A DNA stretch of 64,000 nt, taken from positions 40,948,133 to 41,012,132 of the forward strand of contig JAVMKO010000005.1 of NCBI GenBank assembly GCA_032164245.1, read 5' to 3'. Positions within the stretch are counted from its first letter, which is position 1; each line of letters starts with the position of its first letter. The translations under genes and the position numbers were made by a program. This document shows, one piece after another, positions 19,634 through 30,490 of the stretch. The notes beneath the pieces are model-generated. The model made no database searches and was not told where the DNA came from. It was given only the letters and a program-made list of their open reading frames with translations. The DNA is from Sternotherus odoratus. Lineage: Eukaryota; Chordata; Testudines; Kinosternidae.

Positions 19634-20335
19634 TAGTGGTTCTCAAACTTTTTTTTCTACAGACCACTTGAAAATTGCTGAGAGTCTCAGCGGCCCACTT
19701 AATGATCTTTCCAAATGTTGTTTGTATCATTAGCTAACTATTATAAAGCGCTTTGGATAAAAGCGTTATATTAAAAAACCTTAATAATAATTACCGTTTT
19801 TTTGTTTTACAAAAAAAAAGCACGCAACTCATATTTTAGTATCACTAGTCTTACCTTTCTAATGCAATGGATGCGCCCTCTTTTCCCCCATCACAGCAGC
19901 TCCCGAGTTAGGGCTGAGAAGGAGGGTAGGGGGGTCTCTCCCCCATCACAGCCGCCCCAGAGCTGAGGCTGGAAAGGAGGGGAGTCTCTCCCCAGCAGCC
20001 ACAGCCCTGGAGCTGGGGAAAGTTGCCTCTTTCTCTGGCCGCCGCAGCCCTGCACATCCCAAATTCCCCCCATCCCCTCTTCTCACCCTACTGCCCCCTC
20101 CTATCTTCCCCCTATTCCCCTCAAGGTCATCAGCTCATCTTGCGTGTCTTCTCCAGGGCTCAGACACCTAATTAGTGGAGCCACGCCTGCGCGGCTCCAC
20201 TAATTAGGTGGGTGGCCCTTCATTCTCTTGCGTGCGGCCACCCAGGCATGCACCTTAGAGGGAACTATCCGCAGACCACCTGAATGGAACTGCCGGACCA
20301 CTGGTTGTCCGCCGACCACAGTTTGAGAACCTCCG
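19634..20335. mobile_element. Larger non-autonomous hAT element (GTGGTTCTCAAAC family)
   Basis: TAGTGGTTCTCAAAC at the left and GTTTGAGAACCTCC at the right form an inverted pair. The interior has an AT-rich third, a GC-rich third with CATCACAGC(A/C)GC repeats, a perfect 18-bp inverted repeat and a terminal CCGCAGACCACCTG block. No transposase frame remains. Target-site duplications are not obvious. Confidence 0.78.
20165..20210. repeat. Perfect 18-bp inverted repeat inside the hAT element
   Basis: CACCTAATTAGTGGAGCC (20165-20182) is exactly complementary to GGCTCCACTAATTAGGTG (20193-20210) across the 10-nt spacer ACGCCTGCGC. It could extrude as a cruciform or mark a nested fold-back element. 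Confidence 0.95.
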
Positions 20336-21162
20336 TTATAGGGATAATCAATTGCAGGTTGGGGCAAATATAGGAAACAATCTTCCCTGCACAGAAATGA
20401 CTGGTGAAGGGCTTCTAAAATCACAGATGACAGAGACAATAAAGACCTGTCCATGCCAAGGAGCTAGTACAGGATCAATCCCACCTGTACAGTCTCAATC
20501 AGTACTTGATTCAGTATAGTTTTTTATGACCCAAGTGCTGGGGCTCCCTACCCCGCCTTCCTTTGGCCTCCCTGGCTGTGCTCCCACCAAGGCATTAGGG
20601 AGTTTGTGAGCATTATTCAGAGATCCTTTGGAGGTTGCCGCAGGACCCTAGGGCTGCCACCCTGCCATTGACTCACCTGGTGGGTGGCACCAGGGTGTCC
20701 CATCAATGGGTGGTCTGACTGACCACCGTGTGTATTGTAACATCAAGGCCCAAAGGAGTCAATGGGCAGAGAGTTCACCAGACTCCAGCATTCTCCTCTG
20801 TTGGGTGGGGGGATAAATAATTACTATAGATCCAGACTAATCCTGAAGGGGTCCAGCTATGGACCCCTTCAAGCCCCCTTCAGGGACTCCCACTGAAGTC
20901 AACAAAATTGCCATGTGCATAAGCAGGATTAGCCCCACCGTCACTATATATCATATGAGATATCTCATGGGCATGTGATTTTGTGACTCAGCGCCGGGTC
21001 CGCAACTGGAGGTCCAGGTCCTGGGCCCACGGAAGTCATGGCCAAGATGCTCTTGGGCATCAGGGGAATGGGGCTTTGAACCTATATTTGTTCAGTGCAG
21101 CTGGATGGTTGGATGTTGAACTACCCACGTTGCTGGTGCACGTTTGAGTTTGGGAGCAGGAA
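20336..21162. other. Unique non-coding sequence
   Basis: No gene recognised. A short palindromic AAGTCAA/CAGGGACTCC-type repeat piece lies at about 20865-20940. Confidence 0.4.
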
Positions 21163-21270
21163 ATCATAGAATCATAGAATATTAGGGTTGGAAGAGACCT
21201 CTGGAGGTCATCTAGTCCAACCTCCTGCTTAAAGCAGGACCAATCCCCAATTAAATCCCCAACAAAATGT
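21163..21270 (-). mobile_element. CR1 LINE 3'-end fragment
   Basis: AATCATAGAATCATAGAAT followed by GGTTGGAAGAGACCTC and AGTCCAACCTCCTGC is the reverse complement of the CR1 3' end, whose tail is built of 8-bp ATTCTATG-type repeats. This is a typical 5'-truncated copy with no coding remnant. Confidence 0.92.
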
Positions 21271-22224
21271 GGGTGTTGAATTTGGAGGTAAGGAAACGTA
21301 CAGCCTAGGTGAGTATAGGCTAGATTGTAGCTAGCGTAAACCAGAGTAGTTTATTGACTTCCATGGAGCTATGCCGATTTATACCAGCTGAGAACATGGC
21401 CAATACTTATTAGCCAGTGAAGCAAGGAAAACTTCCACTTTATCTCCAGAATGAGATTTCTTGAACAGAGGGGCAGCTCCTCAACACAGCTTGAGCCGGG
21501 GCTACCTGTATGTTCTTAACCATTTCTTCGTAAAATCAGTCTTAAGTGTGTCGCTTTAGTTTTGTCTCTGCTCTCGAGGGTCCTTTTTTCATGGTCCATG
21601 GCTTTGCCATCTTTTTGTTTATTCTGTCTGCTTAAGGGCTCCTACTGAGACACAGGGCTGGCTGCTTGGGGATGGTACTGCTTCTCTTACAAGCCCGACA
21701 GGGAGGGGATCAGGCTGCTGACTTCAGAACTGGACCCAGATCCCCAATGCTCGAAGGGGTATTCGAACCTGGGGACAGCTCTCCTGTGGGTTACACCCTT
21801 CCTTTAGTTACAGCCCTGCCGTGTCAGACTGGGATCCGCCCGAAAGAATACAGCAGAACAGGGACTGCAGTGTACTGGAGAGATGAGGAAGGCGTTCTGC
21901 TAGGACTCCAATCCTAGTCCTCAACTGCTATTGTCTTCCAAGATCCTCAGCCCCTTTGCAGCTCTGAGGAGTCTGATTTTCTGCATATCTGTGAGAGCGC
22001 TGGCTCCAGAGGCACTGCTCCTAATGGACAAGCATAGTTGGTCTTCTCACTTCCCACCCCATAGAAAATGCAATTAGGGCTTGATCCAAAGCCACTGAAG
22101 TCAAAGGACAGGCTCTTGTTGGCTTTGGATCAGGCCCATAGAGGTAAGCCCCGTATTCCCCAAAGCATTTCCCTTTCAGCATAACAGGTGCTAGTTCTGC
22201 CTATCCACTCCTGGATAGGCAGAA
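21271..22224. other. Unique sequence with short palindromic repeats
   Basis: Repeat pieces with inverted structure lie at about 21310-21400 and at 22077-22139 (GGGCTTGATCCAAAGCC against GGCTTTGGATCAGGCCC). The 83-codon frame at 21666 has no recognised domain. Confidence 0.45.
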
Positions 22225-22367
22225 CTCTTTTTCTTTTTGTTCCTCTTTGTCTTTTTTTTTTTTCCTTCTCTGTCTCTCTTTCACTTTTCAGCCTCTGCCT
22301 TTTTCACTCCTTGTCTCAGTGCCAATTTTTTTCAGACCCTCTCTCTCTCTCTGCTCTCTGTTCTTCT

Positions 22368-22404
<37 letters not shown>

Positions 22405-22440
22405 GAACAGTCTGTCTCTCTTTCTAACCTACTTCTTTGT
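22225..22440 (+). repeat. Polypyrimidine tract with (CT)n
   Basis: T/C-only sequence dominates, with a pure (TC)n core at about 22372-22401. It explains three overlapping Ser/Leu/Phe-rich open frames that are not genes. Mirror-symmetric polypyrimidine DNA of this kind can form a triplex. Confidence 0.9.
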
Positions 22441-22740
22441 TTCAGCTGAAAAATTGCTTCCCTTTTAAAGTTCACCCTGATAGTTGCCCTGGCAAATCAA
22501 TCCTCTAGAGAACAATCCTGCAAAGGTTAGCACAGGAACCAATGACAAACCTCCTCTTTCCCTCCAGTCTCAATTACTTACCCAGGAGTAACAGTGGGCT
22601 CTTCCCAATAAATACCTGTCCCTTTCCAGGGATGGCAGAAGCCAGTGGAGAGAAGACTTCGTTTAGATTTACGGGTCACAGATGCAGCAGTTTAGAAGCA
22701 CCCGTAAGAGCTATTTGGCTTAGGAAAGACGCAGCATGAA
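22441..22740. other. Unique non-coding sequence
   Basis: Nothing recognised. Confidence 0.35.
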
Positions 22741-23540
22741 CGAAGTGTACAGGTACATTTCTGGACATATTTTTAGTGTGCATCTGTGGTCCAAGTTGTG
22801 TGTGTTGCTGTGGACATATCAGTGTTTCAGTGTGCTGGAGTCAGCTGTATGGGTGTTTCAGTGTGTGTTTAGCCGTTTGTCTCTCTCTTTAGTAGTTTTT
22901 ATTGCAGGATATGCTGGGTGTTCATACTGCTCTGTCAGTGTGTGTGCGCATCTCAATATGTTTGTATCCGTGTTTTGGTGTATTTGCACTGAGGTTTCAA
23001 TGTGTATTTATTCTTTCTGTGTGCTTGTTTTGCTGGCTCGGTGTTTTAGTACTGATTTTAAGGCGTGTTTGGGTACAGTGTCTCCGTGCGGCTGTTGGGA
23101 TGTCTCAGTCTCTTGGTGATTTGGGTTGCAGCGTCCACCTGTTTGTAGCAGCGTCTGGGTGTCTTGGAATGTCTGGTTGCTGTGTCTCGGCATGGCTGCA
23201 ACCACCTCTCGGGGTGTTCGGTTGCAGGGTCTCAATGTGTTTGATTGCAGTGGATTGGTATGTCTGTTGCAGTGTTTGGTTGCAGCCTCTCAAGTGAGTT
23301 TGTTGCAGTAGTTCTGTGTCTCAGTGTGTCTGCTGCAGTGTCTTAATGCATCTCTCGGTGGTTCAGTGTGGTTAGTTGCAGTGGCTGGGCATGTATTTAT
23401 CAATGGCTTGGCATGCTGATGTATTGGTGCACTGGGTTGATGTGTAGTGCGGTCTAGCTCTGTGTCCAGGTTTGTGAGTGTCTGTACGTCTTTGCTTTTG
23501 TATGTGTGTCTTTGACACTGATGGTGTGTCTTCAGGAGGA
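22741..23540 (+). repeat. Degenerate TG-rich quasi-tandem region
   Basis: The plus strand is strongly T+G biased over about 800 bp, with recurring phrases such as GTGTTTCAGTGTG, GGTTGCAG(G/C)GTCT and TTGCAGTG at irregular 20-40 bp spacing. It looks like an ancient tandem array built on TGTNTCAGTGTG that has decayed. Overlapping open frames of 127 and 131 codons are side effects of TG richness and stop scarcity. Confidence 0.6.
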
Positions 23541-24485
23541 ATCCCCAGTGAACTTTGGTGGGGAGATGTGTGGCCTCTGCCTTTGCTTTGGATGTCTTCT
23601 CAAGGAGCCTTTCAGACTAAGACACATCCCCAGCTAAAGGAAGAAAATGTACTGCATGAACTGATCAGTACTTTCTGTGTCTGGATCACAGGGCAGATTT
23701 TAGGATGTGTATTCTTATGGTTTTTAAGGACCTGCTTTTGGGGCCAAAACCTGTTGACTTTGAACAAGCCAGTGGGATGCAACCCCACTAAATTTTGAGA
23801 GCAGAATCTGGCCCTTTGGCTATAATTGGAGAAGGGAATGAGTAGGTTTGTCATTATCTTTCATGTGCTAAGGGGGTTGGATCTGGAATTTCAATAAGTC
23901 ATTGTGAATTTCATGCCATCACAATGAGACAGAGCTTGCTAGCATTACAGCTGAGATGCTAGTTCAATAGCCCGGGTGGGAAGGGTGATCCCTCAGCCTT
24001 GTCTGTCTCAGATGTCCTCTGTAGAGCTAGCCATACCCATCCCTGAAGGACAGGAGAAGCTGTTGTAAGTCCCCATTGAGGATCTTCAGTGATTCTGCTA
24101 GCTTCTCCCCTGACACAGTTTAGAACCCAGCAGGAAACCAGACCCAGTACATTAGGATACCAATAGATCAGGATCTGCTTGGATCAAATTTTACTAGAGG
24201 TGGCTCTGAGTCTAGAAACAGGTAATGAAGCAAGTGTGGGTGCTGGACTGTACCTGCTGCAAGGAACCTTCTAGAAGGACATCGTTTCATTGTCTGAGGC
24301 AGTTAATACCTGGTATCTTCCTCCTTCGGTCTATGTCTTTCTGTCTCTCTCCTTTACATTCATGGATGGCCCTGAAAGAAATAAAATAAGGAAAATTAGA
24401 GAAGGACTGACCAAGGAGTTGACAGAGCTCAGAATTCCCTGTGGCCACATTCCTTCTTCAGAGCATTATAAAAACGGTGTGTAGA
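23541..24485. other. Unique non-coding sequence
   Basis: No gene or named repeat recognised. Confidence 0.4.
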
Positions 24486-24524
24486 TTAGATTACATTTGA
24501 GAGAGAGAAGAGGTGTGTATGTGG

Positions 24525-24593
24525 GTTTATGTGAATATATTTGTGTGTGTATATATAATATGAACATGAGTGTGGGCATACATATCTATACAT

Positions 24594-24658
<65 letters not shown>

Positions 24659-24660
24659 GA
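24525..24660 (+). repeat. Compound microsatellite (TG/TA), (CA)n and (GA)n
   Basis: A degenerate TG/TA stretch leads into ACACACAC (about 24594-24608) and then an uninterrupted (GA)n of about 44 nt (24609-24653). It is long enough to be polymorphic. Confidence 0.92.
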
Positions 24661-27575
24661 TACAGATATATGTACAAACACAACTTTTTGGTTGCTTCTG
24701 GTGGCTTCATAGGTTTTAAAATCAAACAACTAAATAAATATAGGCTGTAGTTGGGTGGAAGAACAGAGCCAAAAGAGACTGAAGTTCCATTTCATCAAGC
24801 AAACAAAAAGGGAATGGACTGAGAAATCTGGGAACTATCAATAGCAGAGAGAATGTGAATAGAAACAGGGCAGTATCAGTGCTTAGAACCAGAGTAATTG
24901 ATACTGTACACATTCAGATAGACACAGAGAAAAAAATGATGATGGGGATTGCATGGCTGGATAGATGAATTAAAGCCAAGAAACTGATTTCACTGACTCC
25001 CAGCAATTTGTGGCAACTGTGCCTCTCGTAATAAGAATATGGCATTCAAGCGGACATCCCCAGTGGTATCCAGTAACTGATGCCCCTTTCCCAGCCTCCT
25101 CCTCCCTTTCCCCCTTCTCCATAAAGAGCTCCTGCCAAATCCTGTTATAGGAGACATCATGCTGTGTTCTTTATTGTGCTGTAACTTCAGTACCGGGGTG
25201 CACTCTGCGGTGAGTTAGAGCAGAGGCTGCGAACTGGCGTTTTGGCAAGAAGGTTTGTTTGGACAGGATTTACGTTTTACGTTTAGCAAAGCTCTGGGTT
25301 ACTGTTATTTTCACTTGTCATGTGAGCCCTGACCTAGCCCCATTATCATTGGCAATAGTTAGTAGAGTAATTGCTCTGGCCTTAAAGTCTAATCAGTGCT
25401 AAGCCCATGAAGACAACAATGGATGATGATGATAATTATGATTATTGTGCCCAAAGGTTCTAATTGAGATCCAACGTAGCTAGGGAGAATCCCTTGCCAG
25501 GTCGGCTCACATCTAAAGACACAAACAGATGGAGAGTGGTGGATGCAGACAGAATATGCAAGCCGATGAACCTGGTGAAGAATTGGCCCAGCTTTGTTAG
25601 TTACACGAATTGTGGGGGAGGAGGAAAGGGGTTGTTTTTGGTTTTGTTTGGGTTGGAGGGCATTTTTGGAGTTGGGGAAGAAGGGAGCAGAGGAAGGAAA
25701 AAGGGGGGAGAGGAAAAAAGCACAGCTTGTCCCCCGCCTAGCAGGCTGGCTTCCTCAGGCATGACGGCAGAGGTGAGCCATAAGGGGGACAAGGGAATGG
25801 TTATTTGCTCAGGGAGTTTTCTCCAGGCATAACAGGCAGTGTAGGAAAGGGCACAGAAGTGACAAAGGGAGCAGCTGACTGGTGGGCATCGGAGGCATGT
25901 GGTACCTTAATTTTGTCTGGCGTTCTGCCTGCATCTCTGCTACTTACCCATCCCCCGACACACACCAGAGACTGACCCACGTCAGCATCCCAGTGTATTC
26001 ACTGCCACCGGTGGACGTTGCCCACCTGGTTACATGCCTTTCCTGGCTGGCAGTGCTGGAGGAGATCATCTCCAGTCACACCTCTCGCTGCCTGCATGGG
26101 CAGGATTTGCACCTCTCTCTATATTTCTCACCAGTGGGAGGAGATGGGTGTGTGAGGGGATCGGGGAGGTAGCAATCATCCATGGAACCAGTCACTACCC
26201 TGGTTGCCCAGAACGCACCATCACAAGATGCAGACTACCTTGTCTGTGCAAATTTCATCCACTGGAGAGCCGTTTCCCCCTTAGTCTCCAAGGCCTTCTA
26301 CAGACTAACCTTGTCTCTTCATGCTATTCGGCCTCTTACGTACACTTCTCTCTGTGCAAGTCTCGGTCTTCCCAGCAGATCAACCTCCTATGCTGCCCCC
26401 AACATCTGAAAGGCCTACGTGATCTTCTTCACCTCCTCTCCCAAGGCCCAATTGCTCCACTGGCCTATGACAGCCTAATTCACCGTGTAATAAAACACTC
26501 CTTCCCCTTGAGCTCCCACTTTACCTCTGCTCAGTCACTCTCCCTGAAACAAGATTTTCAACCCTGCCCTGCCCTAGCTACAGTCACCCCTTGTAACACA
26601 TGTATAGTGGTCCCTACATACACACCAGGCTGTTTCCACCTATGGATTGCAATCCCCCCTTATGCTTTGGCACCAAGAGTGCTCCAGCACCACTTCCTGT
26701 ATGGAGTCCCTTTCCTCAGACCCCCTGCCCAGGGTAGCTCTCAGACTGAACCCATTTCCAAGCCATAGCTCCCCCACCCCCAGCCCGGAGAGGGTGGAAA
26801 GCAGCACAGAGTTGACCAAGGTTACCTCACACAGGACTCCCACCTAAGACTCCCTCTGGTATCTATTCTCACTTCCATTCCTCTACCTGGAGCAGGCTCC
26901 CAGACTGCGATTCTCAGTTATTTCCCCAGAACGTGGGCTGCGAGAGACAGGTGAGAGCCTCATGACTCCTTAGAGTCACCACAGCCTATGTGAGTCCCCT
27001 TAGCTATTGCTACCCACGTCCATTTCTTCTACATCCCTGACCCTGGATTTATAGACCTTGCAGATGCTACTGTGTCAGAAGGTTCGGTTAAAGGCCCTGT
27101 AAAGTCATGTGCCTCGGGGGCTCTCCATGGGAGGATTCAATACAAATAGATAACAGCTCTGGGGTGAATGACACCAGTGGATTTCACCATCCCTTGTTTG
27201 TTCATTAAAAGCCTCTCCCTATGCAAACCTAAGTCCAGTGAGGGATGAGCCAAAACTCAAACTGTTTGTCCAAGTGCTTCTTTCCTCACACTGGACTAGT
27301 GGGACCCAGCTCGGAACAACTCATGGTTTTGTTTTCCAAAGCATGACCAACCACATTCAGCAATACCCAAGACCATCTCTGCTTTTGCCTGCCCCATAAT
27401 ACACAAACTCTCCCTAACCTCCATGATACAGAGCCATAACTTTCCTGGAGACACTCCCCTACGAGACATCTCACCCATCCCTGGAGACATCTCTCCCACA
27501 TGGCTCAAAACTAACCCTTTTTCGGCATCCCTCTTTCTCCATTCATCCCGTTCACACTAAGAGAAGGCATCCATA
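24661..27575. other. Unique sequence, no gene recognised
   Basis: A repeat-free AT-rich block at about 25300-25460, with ATTATCATTGGCAATAG and GATGATGATAATTATGATT, has the texture of a conserved non-coding element. A 244-codon open frame (26034-26768) has no recognisable domain, poor sequence complexity and no shared pattern with known proteins, so I treat it as chance. Confidence 0.4.
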
Positions 27576-27579
27576 AACT

Positions 27580-27600
27580 GGAGCGCCCCCTGTGGCACTG
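27580..27600 (-). promoter_or_regulatory. CTCF-like motif
   Basis: GAGCGCCCCCTGTGGC is one base short of the reverse CTCF consensus AGCGCCCCCTGGTGGC. It was found by eye, and the missing base weakens the call. Confidence 0.25.
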
Positions 27601-27725
27601 GGTTTAGCCTCAGCAGATCTGGATTGTAATCCTGGCTCTGCTATAGACCCTCTGCCTCTATTATCTCAAGCAAGACATTTCATCTCTCTGTTCCCTCCTG
27701 AAAAATGGAGATGATAATCTATTTG
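27601..27725 (+). mobile_element. MIR-type CORE-SINE fragment
   Basis: GGATTGTAATCCTGGCTCTG, AAGCAAGACATTTCATCTC and AATGGAGATGATAATC follow the plus order of a MIR core and tail. Diverged. Confidence 0.72.
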
Positions 27726-28412
27726 TACCGCAAGCTGTTTGGGGAAGAGACTTTCCCTCCCCAAGGGGGTGTGCAGCACCCAGCAGAGCCCTCATTTTGG
27801 TTGGGTCCTCTAATCCTACTATAAAACAAATTAATAATAATAATGAAAACTGAGGAAATTCCAGGGCCAGACACCTTTCCCACCCCCTCTGAAGGAAACA
27901 GCAGGAGATGCCCTTTATAGGCAGAGGGCACCTTAACAAGGATATCTGATGCCTTGTCAGAAGGGAAGGGGCATTTTCCAGTGAGGTTCTCTCTGTCTCC
28001 GTAGCTTTATTCTGCCTGGCTTTGCAGTCCTCCTCCCTGGTGCTGCTGTCCTTTGGCTGATTACAGGCTGTAATTTACAGCCCTATGTCCCTGCATATTC
28101 ATTTTCCTTTCATTGCTCCTAGTCTGTTTATTGTGCAGTGACTCTGGGAATCTGAGGTGACCCTAGACATGGAGAATAGAAGATGGCCTGAGAGGCAATA
28201 AAGGTTTTATTGCCATGAGTTTAAGATGACTGTCCTCCTCACGAACAGGGGTGGGATTCGGATAAATGGCAGCTAGATCCAGAAAATAATTTAAAAAAAC
28301 AACCCAGTTGGAAAATCACAATTTTACCCTGAACTTTACCTATCCAGACTCCTTAACCAGCCTCATCACAAAATGGACACGTCTTCCTAATTCCTATCTC
28401 TATGAACAAACA
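27726..28412. other. Unique sequence
   Basis: The stretch at about 28020-28150, containing GGCTGATTACAGGCTGTAAT and ATGCATATTCATTTTCC-like sequence (shown in part), is repeat-free and could be conserved. No gene is recognised. Confidence 0.4.
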
Positions 28413-28456
28413 TAGAGCTGGACAGAACCTCAAGAGATCATCTAGTTCATTCCTTT
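28413..28456 (-). mobile_element. Short CR1 3'-end remnant
   Basis: CATAGAGCTGGACAGAACC and AGATCATCTAGTTCATTCC match the reverse complement of a diverged CR1 3' end. Confidence 0.7.
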
Positions 28457-28955
28457 TCATTCCCAGTTTCTTGCTCCCCCCCACCATCTTAACATGTACA
28501 TCGACTCCATCTTCCCCTCCCCTTCCTCTCCACACTGACATTTGGGCCAAAGTTTCCAAAATTATCCATCAATTTTGGGGGCCCCAGCTGGAGCTGCATG
28601 GGATATCACACTGATGTAGAGCTGTAAGTGCTCAGCCCACTGATAATCAGACCCCAGATGTGTCAGATTAGGCACCCAAAAACAGACACCCCCCCCCAAT
28701 TAATGGACACATGAAAATGTTGGTCAGTTACTGACTGATTCTTTGCTGTTTCTCCAGCTCCAGAGCCATCAGAACCCCTAGGATCCTCCAAGGATCCTGA
28801 CCCAATCCACCACACTCACATGTGGTAGGGTCAGGAATACATTATGCTGTTCTTCCCCAGCAAGAAATTACAGAAGTCTTAAACCACATACACACGCATG
28901 TAATGGACCATGGGGGCACGATATATGTACAGACATCATGGTAATCAATGGGTGA

Positions 28956-29044
28956 CTAAATACTGACTCCACCGAGTTTAGTAGCTCTAGTCACAATCTA
29001 CGAGAGTGACTAGAGCTACTAAACTCGGTGGAGTCAGTATTTAG
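28956..29044. repeat. Perfect 39-bp inverted repeat with an 11-nt spacer
   Basis: The left arm (28956-28994), starting CTAAATACTGACTCC and ending GCTCTAGTCAC, is the exact reverse complement of the right arm (29006-29044), starting GTGACTAGAGC and ending GTCAGTATTTAG. The spacer is AATCTACGAGA. I see no mismatch. It has no flanking duplication and does not resemble the transposon ends in this window. Perfect arms suggest a recent origin, for example by template switching, or an assembly/library fold-back artefact. The right arm overlaps the start of a short open frame that I do not call a gene. Confidence 0.97.
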
Positions 29045-29760
29045 AGAGAGATGGGATTATGAATTACACACATGTGGACCTTCTACATACACAGCATCGT
29101 GCATATTGTTTATGTGGCCTGTGTTCCATCTAAGATTTTGTTACATTCTCTTCACTTTTCCCCCCTTCACCCCCACCTCTTACTGCTTTCCCTCTTGTAA
29201 GTGCATTAGTCACTATGGAAACAATGATGTCATGAATGGGGTGGGGTTTAGCAATGTCCATAACTGCAGAATAATGTCAGCGTTTAATGTCTAGCAATAC
29301 ACAGCAGGGCTTGTGAAATGGATGGCTGCTGTTTATGTGATGGTTATTGCAGACATTTATGCAGTAGAAAATTTTATCGTAGAGCAATTTCCCTTTCTCC
29401 TTTATGTCCTTTTCCTCTACTGCTCTTTATCCCATTTAGGTTCCCTCAGCATCTGCTCAGATGAAATTCAACGTTCTTGTTTCTCTCCCCTTTGGTCCTA
29501 ACTACCTAGATAGGATATGGTCATGAGGATTTGGATGCACCCACAAACTCCACATGTTCCTCTGTGTCCTTGGGATCTGTGCCTAGAAGACTACACACAA
29601 CTATTGTAATAGTCAGGAACACGGAAGTTCTATTCCTGCTTTTGGCATTTAGACTTGCTGTGTAGTCACTTTGCTTCTCTGTGTTGCATCTTCTCCATTT
29701 GTTTTATTTATTTGAGTTATAGGGACACTTAAAGGCCGCAACAGAGATCAGGCCCCTGTT
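29045..29760. other. Unique non-coding sequence
   Basis: No gene or named repeat recognised. Confidence 0.4.
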
Positions 29761-29761
29761 G

Positions 29762-30052
29762 TAGAATCCTAGAAATATACAGCTGGAAGGGACCTTGAGA
29801 AGATATCAAGTCCAGCCTCCTATGCTGAGGCAGGACCAAATATACCGAGACCACCATGCAGGGACTTTGTCCAGCCTGTTCTTAAAAACTTCCAGTGATG
29901 GGGACTCCACAATCTCCCTTGGAAGCCTGTTCTATAGTTAGAAAGTTTTTTCTTAATATCTAACCTAAATCTACCTTGCTGCAGATTAAGCCCATTGCTT
30001 CTCATCCTATCTTCAGTGAACATGGAGAACAGTTGATCACCATCCTCTATAA
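29762..30052 (-). mobile_element. CR1 LINE 3'-end fragment
   Basis: AGCTGGAAGGGACCTTGAGA, CCAGCCTCCTATGCTGAGGC, CCAGTGATGGGGACTCCACA and CTAACCTAAATCTACCTTGC are ordered blocks of a CR1 3' region read in reverse. 5'-truncated. A hAT element begins directly beyond its inner end. Confidence 0.9.
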
Positions 30053-30053
30053 T

Positions 30054-30256
30054 CAGCGGTTCTCAAATTATTGAGAACCGCGACCCCTTTTTGCTTCCTG
30101 CCTTGGTGTGGCGGACCCTTGTATGTCCGCCGAAAAGCCGCCGAATGCAGAAGTGATCGTGGCGGCGGCTTTTCGGCGGCGCAAGCAGCTCATGACCCCT
30201 TGGGAGGTGGCCAGCGACCCCCCAAGGGGTTGCAACCCCCAGTTTGAGAAACGCTG
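30054..30256. mobile_element. Short hAT MITE (CAGCGGTTCTCAAA termini)
   Basis: CAGCGGTTCTCAAA at the left and TTTGAGAAACGCTG at the right form a 14-bp inverted repeat with one mismatch. The interior is CpG-rich with a GGCGGCGGCTTTTCGGCGGC hairpin partner to GCCGAAAAGCCGCCG. The flanks CTCTATAA and CTCTATAT give a near-perfect 8-bp target-site duplication, offset by one base from the repeat. Confidence 0.88.
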
Positions 30257-30329
30257 CTCTATATAACAGCGGTTAACATATTTGCACATTATGCTAGGTA
30301 AGAAGAGTTTGTGCCCCAAAGAGAATATT

Positions 30330-30490
30330 ATCTTACCAGACAACAGAAATATTATCAGCCTCATGTTACAGATGGGAAAGTGAGACACAGAAAGATTAAG
30401 TGACTGGCACAAGGTTACAGGAGTCGTCTGTGGCAGAGCAGGGAATCTCCTGTGTCCCAGTCTTAACCATGAGAGCCTTGTTCCTCTCTG
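30330..30490 (-). mobile_element. MIR-type CORE-SINE
   Basis: ACAGATGGGAAAGTGAGACA, AAGTGACTGGCACAAGGTTA and CAGAGCAGGGAATCTCCTG form the MIR core in reverse order. Minus orientation. Confidence 0.78.

Noticed and set aside
22225..22440. Ser/Leu/Phe-rich open frames as membrane peptides
   Set aside because: They are translations of a polypyrimidine (CT)n tract in all three frames.
26034..26768. 244-codon open frame
   Set aside because: No domain, no motif and no splice or promoter context; composition is ordinary for non-coding DNA here.
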